The notes: generated by a model from the letters alone, not told the origin. Shown: positions 1 through 9,939, counted from the first letter of the stretch. The stretch: DNA of 64,000 nucleotides from Stutzerimonas stutzeri (GCA_901420285.1 CABDVE010000001.1:1116001-1180000), one strand, 5' to 3'. Numbers and translations are program-made.

Positions 1-120
1 CTGATTTTCCCACGAATTACACAAAATTTCCTTACCGCAGACGTAACCAATCCGCTCAACCTTGTAAAAGGTAAGCAACTTTCCCTGATATGAATCGGAA
101 TGTTATTTGGCGATTAAAAG

Positions 121-1243
121 TTAAGCTGCAAGTTCATACTTCATCATCTCATTGAGATTTTTGAAGTAGGACTGGGAAATTTCTTCGGGACTGAAAGCTG
201 TCATACCGATAAGCTCTTGCGTGCGATGATTTCCTTGCCAATAGCCTACCCATTCCTTTGAATGGCAATACCCATAAGTAACGTTTGAGAATGTCACTGA
301 ATAGGTCGCTATTGGATTTTTGGCGGTTATCTAACATAAAGGCCGCTTGATTAGCATAATGTAGAGCATATTTATTATCGCATTTATGGTGAACGCCACG
401 ATGTAAATCACGGAAACGAGCATTAAGGGATTCGGCTAAATTGTTGTTAATACCTTTTGCACTGTAACATTCTTTATGATTAACACTCCAGCGAGTGTAA
501 TGGAAATCTAACCCTTTATAGGCTGAATTTTCATCACATATAATATCGCTGCCTTGTTTCACGAATTGATGATTTAATGCCAGAACGGTTTTGGCATTTT
601 CAGTATAGTCCATAGCCATGATGGTTCTATTTGAATCCCATAGATTTTCATCATTAGAAGCATGTTGATTTAAGCTAATGATGCAACGTTTTGTTTTTCT
701 AAACTTACGATATGTCTTTCCATCTTTATTGCTTTCTCTTTGTTTATAGGCATTTTTACAATAGTTTGTTTTACATAATTTGAAATTAATCCCCCCATCT
801 TTGTGAATTTCACCTTGTAGTGGGCTTAAATCACGAGTTTTGAATAAGGCTTCACGCAATTTATGGCAAAAGACAAATGCAGTTTTGTAGTTGATATTTA
901 AATGTCTGCTAAGGCTGATTGCTGAAATGCCTTTGACTTCATTCGCAAAGAGTAGAATCGCAGCTAAAATATCAACGAAAGGCAATTTGTGAAAAGCAAA
1001 TGCGGTATTGGTGATAATGTAGAAATGACGTTTGCAATGCTTGCAGCACCAACGTTTACGAGAAGTGAGAAAATAAGCATTGTGGCGGATTCCGCAATGT
1101 GGACATACTACGTCCGTAATATCATTAGGATTTCCCCAGCGGTTGGCTTTTAAAAGTTGGAAGGCTTCCTCTTCGTTTAAGCGAAAGATTTGTTTGAGAT
1201 TTAAATTCTTAAATTTACTTGAAAGCAGATAATGCTACGCCAT
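121..1243 (-). pseudogene. IS1595-family transposase, degenerate copy 1
   Basis: A remnant of an ISXO2/IS1595-type DDE transposase. Reading leftward from an ATG at 1243, codon 3 is TAG (bases 1235-1237) where the second copy in this window has CAG, so translation would stop at once. The frame then stays open through a zinc ribbon (CPHCG and CKHCK) and a transposase core with CDENSAY and NNLAESLNARFRD motifs, which supply two of the catalytic acidic residues. Near 245-260 a frameshift moves the conserved tail (EWVGYWQGN) to another frame, which ends with the stop at 121-123. With the nonsense codon and the frameshift it should be inactive unless supplied in trans. Confidence 0.85.
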
Positions 1244-1751
1244 AAGTATTCCTTGTGTGTACAAGGTACTCAAAGCATTTTACTAAACGCTAGGCATAAA
1301 AAATCATCTATCAAAATAGGTCAGCTCAAAGCGTTTAATGCTCCGAATGCTGGCTACATAAAAGGCGATATAAATCGCAAAAATGACAAAGGCATAACCT
1401 CCGAATGCAATGCACTTTGTTTAAGATAAACATCAAAATGTCTATTAGTAGTTGAAAGTTGCAGATTCAAAGCAGGTTGGAATATAAGAAAAATTTAATA
1501 GGAAATCAATATGAATACAGAATGTTTTTTTGATGTAACATTATGATTGATTTAGGTGATCGCCTAAACGCTCACCATTAAGTTGGAATAGCCGTTTGCA
1601 CAGCATTTGGGATAAGACCTATTCGCCCGCACTCACACAGTCACGTGTTTGTCGCGAGTTTTAGCAAAAAACTTATTTTGGACTGTTGAATTAATGAACA
1701 CTACACACATTGCGTAGCTCTCTTACAAAATGGTAATCAAAACAATATATC
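1244..1751. other. AT-rich intergenic stretch without a convincing gene
   Basis: About 500 bases between transposase remnant 1 and the defence-like operon. A 65-codon open frame on the plus strand (1232-1429) has no recognisable domain and no good ribosome-binding site. I see no RNA gene. The stretch may hold the decayed end of the insertion sequence, but I could not identify its terminal inverted repeat. Confidence 0.5.
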
Positions 1752-2321
1752 TTATAATCTTTTATAAGATATATTGTTGGCATTGTCTATTCGAAGAAAT
1801 TCTTGTGGTGATGTTGAATTACTATTCTTATGATATGATGCTTTTCGAATAACTTTTATATTGCAGATAGCTATATAATTATAAATGTAGTCAGAAAATG
1901 GGGCTTCTCTATCCCAATTCTTATTTTTACAATAATTTGCTATCAGATGATTTATGTATTGAAATATACATTCCGCTCCTATTAACTGCTGGGTAATTTC
2001 TTTTTTTGTGAATGAATTGCCTAGTTTTAATTCAATAAAATGAACTTTACGATTATCATTATCAATTAAAATGTAATCTGCTTTCTTACAAATTCCTTCA
2101 TACACATTAGAAATACTACTGTTAAAAATCCCGCTAACATCAAATTTATTTTCATCTAATCTCAATAAAATAGAATTAACAGGAACATTTAATAACATAA
2201 CCTCATATTCTTGTTGTTCTGTTATTTCTTTGAGAATAAACTTGTATTGAGAATATGGCATAGCTATTGGCTTAAAAACTTGACAGCCACCAGCATTTTT
2301 TAAGAAGTTAAATTCAGACAT
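1752..2321 (-). CDS. PD-(D/E)XK nuclease-like protein, second gene of ATPase operon
   Basis: A 189-aa protein that I do not recognise by name. Residues ~80-100 read KKADYILID, about ten residues, then HFIELKLG, followed by a helix with QQLIGAECIFQYI. This is the D-x(n)-ExK plus alpha-helix pattern of PD-(D/E)XK nuclease folds; the fold call is inference from the motif. The start codon is 15 bases after the stop of the ATPase gene, so the two are probably co-transcribed and translationally coupled. ATPase plus small nuclease pairs are common in phage-defence loci, which suggests an effector role. Base composition is much more AT-rich than the neighbouring core genes, suggesting horizontal transfer. 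Confidence 0.6.
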   Translation of the reverse strand: MSEFNFLKNAGGCQVFKPIAMPYSQYKFILKEITEQQEYEVMLLNVPVNSILLRLDENKFDVSGIFNSSISNVYEGICKKADYILIDNDNRKVHFIELKLGNSFTKKEITQQLIGAECIFQYINHLIANYCKNKNWDREAPFSDYIYNYIAICNIKVIRKASYHKNSNSTSPQEFLRIDNANNISYKRL

Positions 2322-2336
2322 ATTGAATAATTTATT

Positions 2337-3737
2337 CTATAGTATGATGTTATAGATTTCATTCATCTTATTAACAGTATCATCAAAGGTAGGGATTGTA
2401 AAACCATCCTCTGATGATACATTTTCAGATTTTATAGTCACCACATTATCTTCTAAATTATATTCGGAAGAATAAACTTTTACTGATTCAGAATTTAGTA
2501 GTTGAGATGCAGAATATTCTGATTTGATTAAAGGTTCATTATCCAAAAGATGCTTTCTGTTTTCATCTTTCATCATTATTAGAAAAGATATTTCTCGTGT
2601 AATAAAATCACTATGTGTTGTTATTAAAACATTTACTCCATAATTAACCAGCATAGCTATCAATCTAGCAATTCTTCTTTGATTATAAGGATGCAGATTC
2701 ATTTCAGGTTCATCAATAATCAATGTTTGACCTTTTTCAGCGAAGTATTGAATATAAATCCCTATATCCAAAAGAGATCTAATGCTACTAGAGCTTTCAA
2801 TTAATGATAAACTTTTAGAGTTATTAACATCACTTTTAGGTATATACTTAATAGATTTCTTAGATTCATCTAGTATATATTGCCCATGTATAATATCTTG
2901 AAAATATTTTAATATAAATGGAGAATCTTTAGACAATTCACTTTGAACTCCATTTTCTTGCAAAAGATGATATTTTTTTACTGAATTGATATTATCTTTA
3001 ACTGCTGTTGGATAAATCCCTTTAAACATATCCTTACTATCAGCAAACCCTAAAAAATCAGAATCTTTATCAATTAGTTCATCTAACTCCTCTTTAAAGA
3101 TGGCTATACCAGTTCTCTCTACACTAGATATAAAAACTTTTTTGGGAATTGACTTGATAAGCTCTCTTATCATTATCAGCTTAAATTGATGTTCGATAGT
3201 GGTTAATAATCTTTTCTTTATGAAAGATGGATCATCAAAAAAACTATTATATTCATCTTCTTTATCTTCAAAATAAGATGGGGTGTAAACGATACTTATA
3301 TAATCATTTTTTTGCTCTTTTTTATATTGAATTAAGTGAACTGAACCTTTATTTACTCTAAATCTGCCAACAATATCAAAAGAATGACTAATGTTAAATA
3401 AGCTTTTAATATTATTTAATTCAATGCCAGCATCTTCTAAATTATTGACAGCCAACACCGATCTTAATTGTTTTGAGTACTCGGATATACTTTCTTTTAA
3501 TGATACTGATATATCTTCTATAGAAATATTTGTTTTATATTTATCAACTGCTTCATTAAAGTTCTTTTTTAAATTTTTGACTGAAAATTTAGCTTCTGAT
3601 AAATATTTTAAAAATCCATAAATCGAATACGTTACATATGTTTTTCCTGTGTTATTCTTTCCACATAACAATGTCAACTTTCCTAGTTCGAGATCAGATT
3701 TTTTAATTTTACCTATATTAGATAGAGTGAAATTCAT
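2337..3737 (-). CDS. AAA/ABC-type ATPase (OLD-like), putative defence ATPase
   Basis: A 466-aa ATPase of the AAA_15/AAA_21 (OLD/SMC-like) group. Walker A is at residues ~26-33 (GKNNTGKT), a signature-like SSSIRSLLDIG segment is near 320, Walker B is LIIDEPEMNLHP and the switch histidine is in TTHSDF. After the ATPase core there is only a short tail and no TOPRIM domain, so it is not a full OLD nuclease. I chose the ATG at 3737, preceded by AAAGGA; a GTG at 3755 overlapping the upstream regulator stop is the alternative. It sits between a regulator remnant and the PD-(D/E)XK-like gene, consistent with an ATPase sensor plus effector. Septu, Gabija and PARIS use similar pairings, but I cannot match this pair to any of them. 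Confidence 0.75.
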   Translation of the reverse strand: MNFTLSNIGKIKKSDLELGKLTLLCGKNNTGKTYVTYSIYGFLKYLSEAKFSVKNLKKNFNEAVDKYKTNISIEDISVSLKESISEYSKQLRSVLAVNNLEDAGIELNNIKSLFNISHSFDIVGRFRVNKGSVHLIQYKKEQKNDYISIVYTPSYFEDKEDEYNSFFDDPSFIKKRLLTTIEHQFKLIMIRELIKSIPKKVFISSVERTGIAIFKEELDELIDKDSDFLGFADSKDMFKGIYPTAVKDNINSVKKYHLLQENGVQSELSKDSPFILKYFQDIIHGQYILDESKKSIKYIPKSDVNNSKSLSLIESSSSIRSLLDIGIYIQYFAEKGQTLIIDEPEMNLHPYNQRRIARLIAMLVNYGVNVLITTHSDFITREISFLIMMKDENRKHLLDNEPLIKSEYSASQLLNSESVKVYSSEYNLEDNVVTIKSENVSSEDGFTIPTFDDTVNKMNEIYNIIL

Positions 3738-3751
3738 TACTTTTCCTTTAA

Positions 3752-4091
3752 TCACTTACCAGATGTAATCAATACATTTCTAAAAATGATTAGAAATGCA
3801 TCCTTTAACTCAGAAGATATGGAGCAATACAAATTTATTAATTCAAGTTCCTGTTCGCTTATAGTACTATGATTTTTGTTGTATTGGAACATATCCTCTT
3901 TACCATTTACCAACCAATTTAGGTTTACTCCCACTCTAGCTATTGCCACCATTCCTTCCGCATTTGACTCACGCTCTCCGCCAATATAGCACTTGCATAG
4001 TGCGATAAGGTAATCCTGTTACTTCAGCAAAGTCTTTAATTTTCCAATTTTTATACTCACAGATGAGCTTTAGTCTTTCAGATATACTCAT
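3752..4091 (-). pseudogene. XRE/CI-type HTH regulator, frameshifted
   Basis: Starting at the ATG at 4091, the reading gives a classical HTH N-terminus (MSISERLKLICEYKNW, then KDFAEVTGLPYRTMQ) and soon stops. A one-base change of frame near 3990 restores the usual continuation, YIGGERESNAEGMVAIARV followed by NLNWLVNGKEDMF. This is the pattern of phage-repressor-like HTH_3 proteins. The restored frame ends at 3752, overlapping the alternative GTG start of the ATPase. It was probably the autoregulator of the operon. Either it is now broken or the frameshift is a sequencing error. Confidence 0.75.
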
Positions 4092-4232
4092 TTGTGTGTT
4101 TTTTTCGTTTATCTAATATTGAATGATATTGCAAATGAGTGTGTATTTGCATTCGATATCTCTTGTTATATTGCATTTGAGCGTGCAAGTGTAAGGGCTT
4201 ATGATATAAATAAAACTAAAGACTCATATCTT

Positions 4233-5218
4233 ATGGTACAGCATTTTCTTCTTTCCAGCAAAGCCCGAACGCTTTCGCCAATCAAGATAGCTCGACTATC
4301 TGATGATGAAGCGTTTTCTATGCTGTGCACTTTTCGTTGGGGAAGTGAAAAGCATGTAGTGTGTCCAAAATGCGGTGTACAACATCAAGCCTACTTTATC
4401 TCTACTCGTAAGCAGCGGCGATGCAAACCTTGTAAACATACCTTTAGCATTACCTTAGGGACAATTTTTGCTAACCATAAGCTGCCGATTCAAACCTATT
4501 TATTCTCTATCGCTTTATTTGTGAATGCGGTAAAAGGGATTTCAGCCTGCCAGCTTTCTCGTGATTTGAACGTACAGTACAAAACTGCTTTTACCCTTGC
4601 TCACAAAATTCGTGAGAGTTTAATCGTGCAACGTCAGCTTTTCCCTCTAGCAGGCGAGGTGCATATTGACGGCACTTACATTCATTTCGCGCTACGTCCA
4701 AAGAATAAAAAGTCGGAACGTGTGGATAGACGTTTAAAAGCCAATATTAATCCAAATAAACGGACGGTATTGGTAATGTGTGAGAGTTATTCAGAATAGG
4801 AAAAGGCTTCTAATCCACAGTTATTGGGAGCAAAGAAAACCATCACTTTCCCTATTCTTTCAGAGAATACCGAAACCATAAAGAAATTAGCCACAGCCTA
4901 TATTGAGCCAAATAGCCGTATTCATGTGGACGAAAACTCGGCTTATGGTGAACTGATGGTCAATTACGATTTGCAGCGAGTAAACCACCGACATGAATAT
5001 CGTAGCGATGAAGGGATTACGGACAAGTCCACAAAATGAGTAATGCCTATCTCGATAATTATGCGAACGAAGTCGCCTATCGTGAAGATACTCTTAAATT
5101 AGATAATTTAACCATTTTCAATGATGTGACCAGTAAATGCCTTAACACTTTATCAGACAATACTTGGAAAGGCTACTGGCAAGGCAATCCTAGACAAGTA
5201 GAAAGACTGGTAATGTAA
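4233..5218 (+). pseudogene. IS1595-family transposase, degenerate copy 2
   Basis: The ATG at 4233 opens an IS1595-type transposase (MVQHFLLSSKARTLS, zinc ribbon CPKCG/CKPCK, first catalytic D in VHIDGTYIHF). An in-frame TAG at 4797-4799 interrupts it. The frame continues through the second catalytic D (VDENSAY). At about 5025 a small deletion removes the segment that normally carries the third catalytic residue (the NxxAESFFSRFRR region) and shifts the frame, after which the tail resumes (MSNAYLDNYANEVAYRED, GYWQGN) to TAA at 5216-5218. It is in opposite orientation to copy 1 and its sequence differs, so it is not a recent duplicate. Confidence 0.85.
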
Positions 5219-5652
5219 TGGCAAAGAAAATCTATTTAAGTCAAATTCAGGCAAAACTTGACCGCTTGCAGCGTGAACGTAAACAAGTGCTAGAACACCT
5301 TGCTTTGGTGGAAAGTAAACTCGATAAACTGCAAGCAGCCATTGAGATTATGCAAGCAGAAGTCCTAACTGATGAATACAATACGCAGCTTTATACCTAC
5401 CGCACTTATCAACATCGTTTCAAGGGAAAACTACGCCAAATGGTGCTTGCTGAAATGAAACTAAAACCAAATCATTACTTTACCGTCAATGAACTCACTC
5501 AATTAGTTCTCATACGAGATAAACAAGAGCCCATCATTCGATCGCAGCATACTGTTTCAGTTCGTGGTGCATTGAAGCATTGGCTTAATAAAGCTGTGGT
5601 AGAACGAATAGCATTAAAAGCAAATGATGTGCGGTGGAAATTGAAAATCTAA
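5218..5652 (+). CDS. Hypothetical coiled-coil protein next to the transposase remnant
   Basis: A 144-aa protein whose ATG overlaps the transposase stop (TAATG), so it was probably a passenger gene of the insertion sequence. Residues ~8-50 are a charged heptad-like coiled coil (QAKLDRLQRERKQVLEHL). Residues ~75-144 look like a small winged-helix domain (HYFTVNELTQLV, RGALKHWLNKAVVER). I do not recognise a family. A frameshifted relative lies on the other strand immediately downstream (5691-6069), and the two genes converge. Confidence 0.55.
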   Translation: MAKKIYLSQIQAKLDRLQRERKQVLEHLALVESKLDKLQAAIEIMQAEVLTDEYNTQLYTYRTYQHRFKGKLRQMVLAEMKLKPNHYFTVNELTQLVLIRDKQEPIIRSQHTVSVRGALKHWLNKAVVERIALKANDVRWKLKI

Positions 5653-5690
5653 CTATATTGCTTTTAAACGCCAATAACACGTTTTCCCTT

Positions 5691-6069
5691 CTATCTTTTT
5701 CTCAACCAATGAGAATGTTTAACAAGGTGATTTAATGTACTGTGCATTGTTTGTAGGTGTAAGCGTGGCACACCGTTATCAATAGGCTGGTTATCTAATT
5801 TCAATGCTTGAAGGGTGACTTCATTCGTATGAAACCACTTTTCAGGTTGTTTTTTTAAGGATATGTGCCACTAATTGACGTGGAGATGACTGAACACGGA
5901 CATTGCGAGATTTCTTGCTTAATGAAAAATCTGAATCTCTTGCGTGATTTAGTGCAGTTCGATAGTCTAAAATTTTCTGATTTACCCCCTTTATCTTGGT
6001 TTCAAACTCAGCTCTTTCTTGTTCTGCAAGGGAAATTTCTTCAATCAATAATTTTTCTAACGTATTCAT
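5691..6069 (-). pseudogene. Frameshifted relative of the 5218-5652 protein
   Basis: The first 75 codons from 6069 encode a coiled coil (EEISLAEQERAEFETKIKG) and then SPRQLVAHILKKTT and a stop at 5842. Skipping one base in the run of seven A residues (5850-5856 on the plus strand) continues as KKQPEKWFHTNEVTLQALK to HSHWLRKR and a stop at 5691-5693. That tail resembles the winged-helix half of the neighbouring 144-aa protein. A one-base slip in the homopolymer is the simplest explanation. Phase variation is conceivable, but the tract is short. Confidence 0.6.
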
Positions 6070-6234
6070 TTTTTCTTACCGTTAAATTACAATGAGGTAA
6101 GAAAAATGTAGCAGAAACACTTGGTTAAATCTTTGTGCAACTGCTACATAATACCGAACTTTTCACATAAAATTTAATCAGAGTGCGGTCGGGAAAAATG
6201 ATTTCAATTCTGACCGTATTTTTTTATTGTTTCA

Positions 6235-7614
6235 CTATTGTTTACGCCAAGTCGTTCCGTTCGGGCCATCCTCCAACACGATTCCCATTGCGCTAAGTGC
6301 ATTCCGTGCGGCGTCTGCGGTTGTCCAATCTTTTGTAGCGCGGGCTTCATTACGTTGTTTAATTAAAGCTTCAATTTGGATGATTTCGACGTCGTTAGAA
6401 CCAGCTTGTAAAAAGGTTTCCGGATCGCTTTCGAGCAAGCCTAAAATATTGCCAAGTTGACATAAACGTGCCGCCAAACCGTTGGCTTTCGTCGCATCTT
6501 CAGTTTTCAGTTTGTTTAACTCACGTGCCATTTCAAATAACACAGAAAGTGCATTTGGCGTGTTGAAATCGTCATCCATCGCTTCACGGAAACTCGCCAC
6601 AAAATTTTCCCCGCCAAAAGGCAGCGCATTTTTATCGGTACCGCGCAATGCGGTGTATAAGCGTTCTAACGCTTGTTGCGCAAGATTTAAATTTTCTTCG
6701 CTGTAGTTGAGTTGGCTACGATAATGGGCGGTAAGCAAGAAATAACGCACGGTTTCTGCGTGATAATGACTTAACACATCACGAATAGTGAAGAAATTGC
6801 CAAGGGATTTTGACATTTTTTCCTTATTTACCATAATCATACCGGAGTGAATCCAATAGTTCACATATTTGCCGTCGTGCGCGCAACAAGATTGGGCGAT
6901 TTCATTTTCGTGGTGCGGGAACATTAAATCCGAACCGCCGCCGTGAATATCAAAATGATTGCCAAGCCATTTGCCATTCATCGCCGAACATTCAATGTGC
7001 CAACCCGGGCGGCCGGCTCCCCAAGGCGAAGGCCAACTCGGTTCATCCGGTTTGGACATTTTCCACAACACGAAATCCATTGGATTTTTCTTGATTTCGT
7101 TGATTTCGATACGTGCGCCTGCTTGTAGTTGCTCTAAATCTTGGCGCGATAATTTGCCGTATTCTTTAAAGGATTCTACATCAAACATCACATCACCATT
7201 ATCCGCCACATAAGCATGCCCGCGTTTGATGAGTTGTTCTACGATATCAATAATTTCCGGAATATGATGCGTTGCACGCGGTTCAAAATCCGGGCGAAGC
7301 ACGTTCAATGCATCAAAATCTTTATGCATTTCAATTACCATGCGATTTACCAGTTCGTCACAGGTTTCTTTATTTTCTAATGCACGTTTAATAATTTTGT
7401 CATCTACGTCGGTAATGTTGCGTACGTAAGTCAGGTTATAGCCTAAATAGCGTAAATAACGGGCGATCACATCGAAAGACACGAAAGTACGTCCGTGGCC
7501 GATATGGCATAAATCGTAAACGGTGACGCCGCAGACATACATTCCAATGTGGTTTTCACAGATAGGTTTAAAAATTTCTTTTTCTCGGGTTAGGGTATTG
7601 AAAATTTTCAGCAT
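6235..7614 (-). CDS. cysS: Cysteine--tRNA ligase
   Basis: A 459-aa class I aminoacyl-tRNA synthetase that charges tRNA-Cys in the cytoplasm. The HIGH-type signature is [13 protein letters not shown] (~residue 36). The zinc-site residues sit around [15 protein letters not shown] and HHENE, as in Cys[10 protein letters not shown] appears near residue 270. Length matches the family. It is divergent from ppiB, an arrangement typical of Haemophilus relatives, with about 100 bases between them that should hold both promoters. Confidence 0.97.
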   Translation of the reverse strand: MLKIFNTLTREKEIFKPICENHIGMYVCGVTVYDLCHIGHGRTFVSFDVIARYLRYLGYNLTYVRNITDVDDKIIKRALENKETCDELVNRMVIEMHKDFDALNVLRPDFEPRATHHIPEIIDIVEQLIKRGHAYVADNGDVMFDVESFKEYGKLSRQDLEQLQAGARIEINEIKKNPMDFVLWKMSKPDEPSWPSPWGAGRPGWHIECSAMNGKWLGNHFDIHGGGSDLMFPHHENEIAQSCCAHDGKYVNYWIHSGMIMVNKEKMSKSLGNFFTIRDVLSHYHAETVRYFLLTAHYRSQLNYSEENLNLAQQALERLYTALRGTDKNALPFGGENFVASFREAMDDDFNTPNALSVLFEMARELNKLKTEDATKANGLAARLCQLGNILGLLESDPETFLQAGSNDVEIIQIEALIKQRNEARATKDWTTADAARNALSAMGIVLEDGPNGTTWRKQ

Positions 7615-7715
7615 GTTTAACTCGTTAGGAGATTGGAAAATGAACCGCGCTTTTATAGCACTTTTGGTGCGATTGTGGAATAATACGCCCCTTAATTTTT
7701 CAGAAGGAAAACAAA

Positions 7716-8225
7716 ATGGTTACGTTACATACAAATTTTGGCGATATTAAAATTAAATTGGATTTTGACAATGCACCGATTACTGCAGAAAACTTTTTAA
7801 ATTATTGTAAAGAAGGCTTTTATAATAACACGATTTTCCACCGCGTAATTGACGGCTTTATGATTCAAGGCGGCGGAATGGAGAGTGGAATGCGTGAAAA
7901 AGCCACCAAAGCGCCGATTAAAAACGAAGCGAATAATCGTTTAAGCAACAAGCGCGGTACCATTTCGATGGCGCGTACTTCTGATCCGCATTCGGCCAGT
8001 TCGCAATTCTTTATCAACGTGGCGGATAATAGTTTCTTGGATTACCGTTCAAAGGAAATGTTTGGTAAAGAAGTGGTACAAGAATGGGGCTATGCGGTGT
8101 TCGGCGAAGTGGTTGATGGCATGGATGTGGTAGATAAAATCAAAGGCGTGAAAACTGGCAACCAAGGCTTTCATCAAGATGTGCCGAAAGATGATGTGGT
8201 GATTCAATCGGTTTCAGTTGAGTAA
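7716..8225 (+). CDS. ppiB: Peptidyl-prolyl cis-trans isomerase B (cyclophilin)
   Basis: A 169-aa cytoplasmic cyclophilin that speeds proline isomerisation during folding. Signature residues are [13 protein letters not shown] (~44-56), [18 protein letters not shown] and the [12 protein letters not shown] tail. There is no signal peptide, which fits PpiB rather than periplasmic PpiA. The ATG at 7716 follows AGAAGGAAAAC, a good ribosome-binding site. The gene is divergent from cysS. Confidence 0.96.
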   Translation: MVTLHTNFGDIKIKLDFDNAPITAENFLNYCKEGFYNNTIFHRVIDGFMIQGGGMESGMREKATKAPIKNEANNRLSNKRGTISMARTSDPHSASSQFFINVADNSFLDYRSKEMFGKEVVQEWGYAVFGEVVDGMDVVDKIKGVKTGNQGFHQDVPKDDVVIQSVSVE

Positions 8226-8316
8226 TTTAGATTGCAAGGACGAATGACATTCGTCCTATTTTTTCCAGTTTATAATTGATGGGCAAATGCGATTTGCTTC
8301 TACAATAAAAAATATT

Positions 8317-9105
8317 ATGCCCTTTTTCGATACCCACACCCATCTTGATTATCTCCAACAATTCACCGGCGAACCGCTCGCTCAATTGGTTGAACACGCT
8401 AAACAAGCCGGCGTTGCGAAAATTCTCATTGTTGCGGTGCTTCAACGTGATTTCAAAATTATCCAAAAAATGGCCGCACTTTTCCCGGAAAATTTGTATT
8501 ATGGGCTGGGATTACACCCGCTTTACATCAAAGAACATACAGAAAATGATTTGGTTCTGTTGGAACAAGCCTTGGCAAACCGTGATAAAAATTGTACAGC
8601 AGTGGCGGAAATTGGCTTGGAGCGTGCGATTCCTGAATTACTCACTGACAAGCTTTGGCAAAAACAATGCCACTTTTTTGAAAGCCAGCTTTATTTTGCG
8701 AAAAAATTTGATTTGCCGGTGAATATCCACAGCCGTAAAACCCATGATCAAATTTTTACTTTCTTAAAACGAATTTCTGTACCGAAACGTGGCGTGGTGC
8801 ACGGTTTTGCCGGCAGTTATGATCAGGCAAAACGTTTTGTTGAACTCGGTTATAAAATCGGCGTGGGAGGAACGATTACTTATGAGCGTGCGAATAAGAC
8901 CCGTCAAGCCATTGCTAAATTGCCATTGGATTCCCTCGTGCTAGAAACCGACAGCCCGGATATGCCGGTATTTGGTTTTCAAGGTCAGCTTAATCGACCT
9001 GAGCGTATTGCGGAAAGTTTTAAAGCGCTATGTTCGTTAAGAAACGAAACGCCGGAGTTGATCGAACGAATCACTTGGCAAAATGCTGTGGCATTATTTG
9101 CTTAA
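8317..9105 (+). CDS. yjjV: TatD-family metal-dependent hydrolase (YjjV type)
   Basis: A 262-aa TIM-barrel hydrolase of the TatD DNase superfamily. Metal-binding features are DTHTHLDYL at the N-terminus, GLGLHPLYI, AEIGLE, NIHSRKTHD, VHGFAGSYDQA and LETDSPDMP. I start at the ATG at 8317; an in-frame ATG at 8287 would add ten residues unlike the family. It ends in a 4-base overlap with the convergent nrdG. The YjjV assignment over TatD or YcfH rests on overall resemblance and is less sure than the family. Confidence 0.9.
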   Translation: MPFFDTHTHLDYLQQFTGEPLAQLVEHAKQAGVAKILIVAVLQRDFKIIQKMAALFPENLYYGLGLHPLYIKEHTENDLVLLEQALANRDKNCTAVAEIGLERAIPELLTDKLWQKQCHFFESQLYFAKKFDLPVNIHSRKTHDQIFTFLKRISVPKRGVVHGFAGSYDQAKRFVELGYKIGVGGTITYERANKTRQAIAKLPLDSLVLETDSPDMPVFGFQGQLNRPERIAESFKALCSLRNETPELIERITWQNAVALFA

Positions 9106-9569
9106 AGTTTAAATCGGTGAATCACTTGATTCGCTGAACCCCGCCAAACTAAACTCGGATCTGCTTGTTCCTGAATAAACTTGCCGTCAATTAACACATC
9201 AATATAAGGCAACATTTTGCGTTGTTGCTCGTCGAGTTCGTCAAGTTTATAGCCTGTCCATACCCAAATATCTTTATCGGGGCATTCGCGCTTCACCCGT
9301 TGCACAAAAGGTAACAGGGTTTCTACATTGCGCGGGTGCAATGGATCACCGCCCGAAAGGGTTAAGCCTTGGCGTTTGATTCGCGTATCTTTCAAGTCGT
9401 TGATAATTTGTTGTTCCATTGCCTGGTCAAACAATGCACCGGCGGAAAAAGACCAACTTTTTTGGTTATAACAACCTTTACAACCGTGAGTACAACCGCT
9501 GACAAAAAGCGTGCAGCGGGTGCCTTCGCCGTTGACGACATCGGTGGGATAGTATTGTAAATAATTCAT
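9102..9569 (-). CDS. nrdG: Anaerobic ribonucleotide reductase activating protein
   Basis: A 155-aa radical SAM activase that installs the glycyl radical on the class III reductase NrdD. The cluster-binding motif CTHGCKGCYN (CxxxCxxC) is near residue 26, followed by LTLSGGDPLHP. Length matches NrdG. Its substrate gene nrdD is not adjacent: the upstream neighbour is the divergent 4.5S RNA gene. Confidence 0.95.
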   Translation of the reverse strand: MNYLQYYPTDVVNGEGTRCTLFVSGCTHGCKGCYNQKSWSFSAGALFDQAMEQQIINDLKDTRIKRQGLTLSGGDPLHPRNVETLLPFVQRVKRECPDKDIWVWTGYKLDELDEQQRKMLPYIDVLIDGKFIQEQADPSLVWRGSANQVIHRFKL

Positions 9570-9756
9570 TTCACTTTATTTAAAATAATCATATCGCGCG
9601 GAAGCCGCGCAGGGCGGGGCTCCAATGCGGTGCTAATTTTGAGGATCATTTTATTTCGTTGGACTTTTTCATTGTCGCTTTATAAACATTGTATGTGCAA
9701 GATAAAAACGATCGGTTTAAATTCTCGCCAAACCCATGGCATTTTACAATTAATCT

Positions 9757-9785
9757 TTGCAATGATGCGCCGATTCTTGCATAAT
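9757..9785 (+). promoter_or_regulatory. Sigma70 promoter of the 4.5S RNA gene
   Basis: TTGCAA (9757-9762), a 17-base spacer and CATAAT (9780-9785) lie in front of the 4.5S RNA. Transcription would start near 9792, leaving a leader of about 22 bases before the mature 5' end. In E. coli, RNase P removes a leader of similar length from this RNA. Confidence 0.7.
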
Positions 9786-9813
9786 AGCGCGCAATCGCGT
9801 CAGCGATATCAAT

Positions 9814-9927
9814 GGAAACCTTCTCGGTCTCTCGCAACGGTGTCCGGTTTACTCGGTCAGGTTCGGAAGAAAGCAGCCAAAGTCGGAATTGCTGTGTGCC
9901 GAGAATAAGCTGGGAAGGTTTCCGCCC
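9814..9927 (+). ncRNA. ffs: 4.5S RNA (signal recognition particle RNA)
   Basis: The RNA partner of Ffh in the bacterial signal recognition particle. The conserved apical domain is present (GGTCAGGTTCGGAAGA, AAGCAGCCAAAG, then TGTGCCGAGA). The 5' end GGAAACCTT pairs with AAGGTTTCC near 9915-9923 to close the hairpin. The ends are inferred from this pairing. It lies between divergent nrdG and convergent cydC. Confidence 0.93.
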
Positions 9928-9939
9928 AACTTCCTTTCT

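Noticed and set aside
1232-1429. 65-codon frame next to transposase copy 1
   Set aside because: No domain, weak start context, and probably decayed insertion-sequence flank.
6182-6230. Hairpin CGGTC / GACCG with T-run downstream of cysS
   Set aside because: The T-run is on the plus strand, the wrong side for cysS. The stem is short and the loop long, so I did not list it as a terminator.
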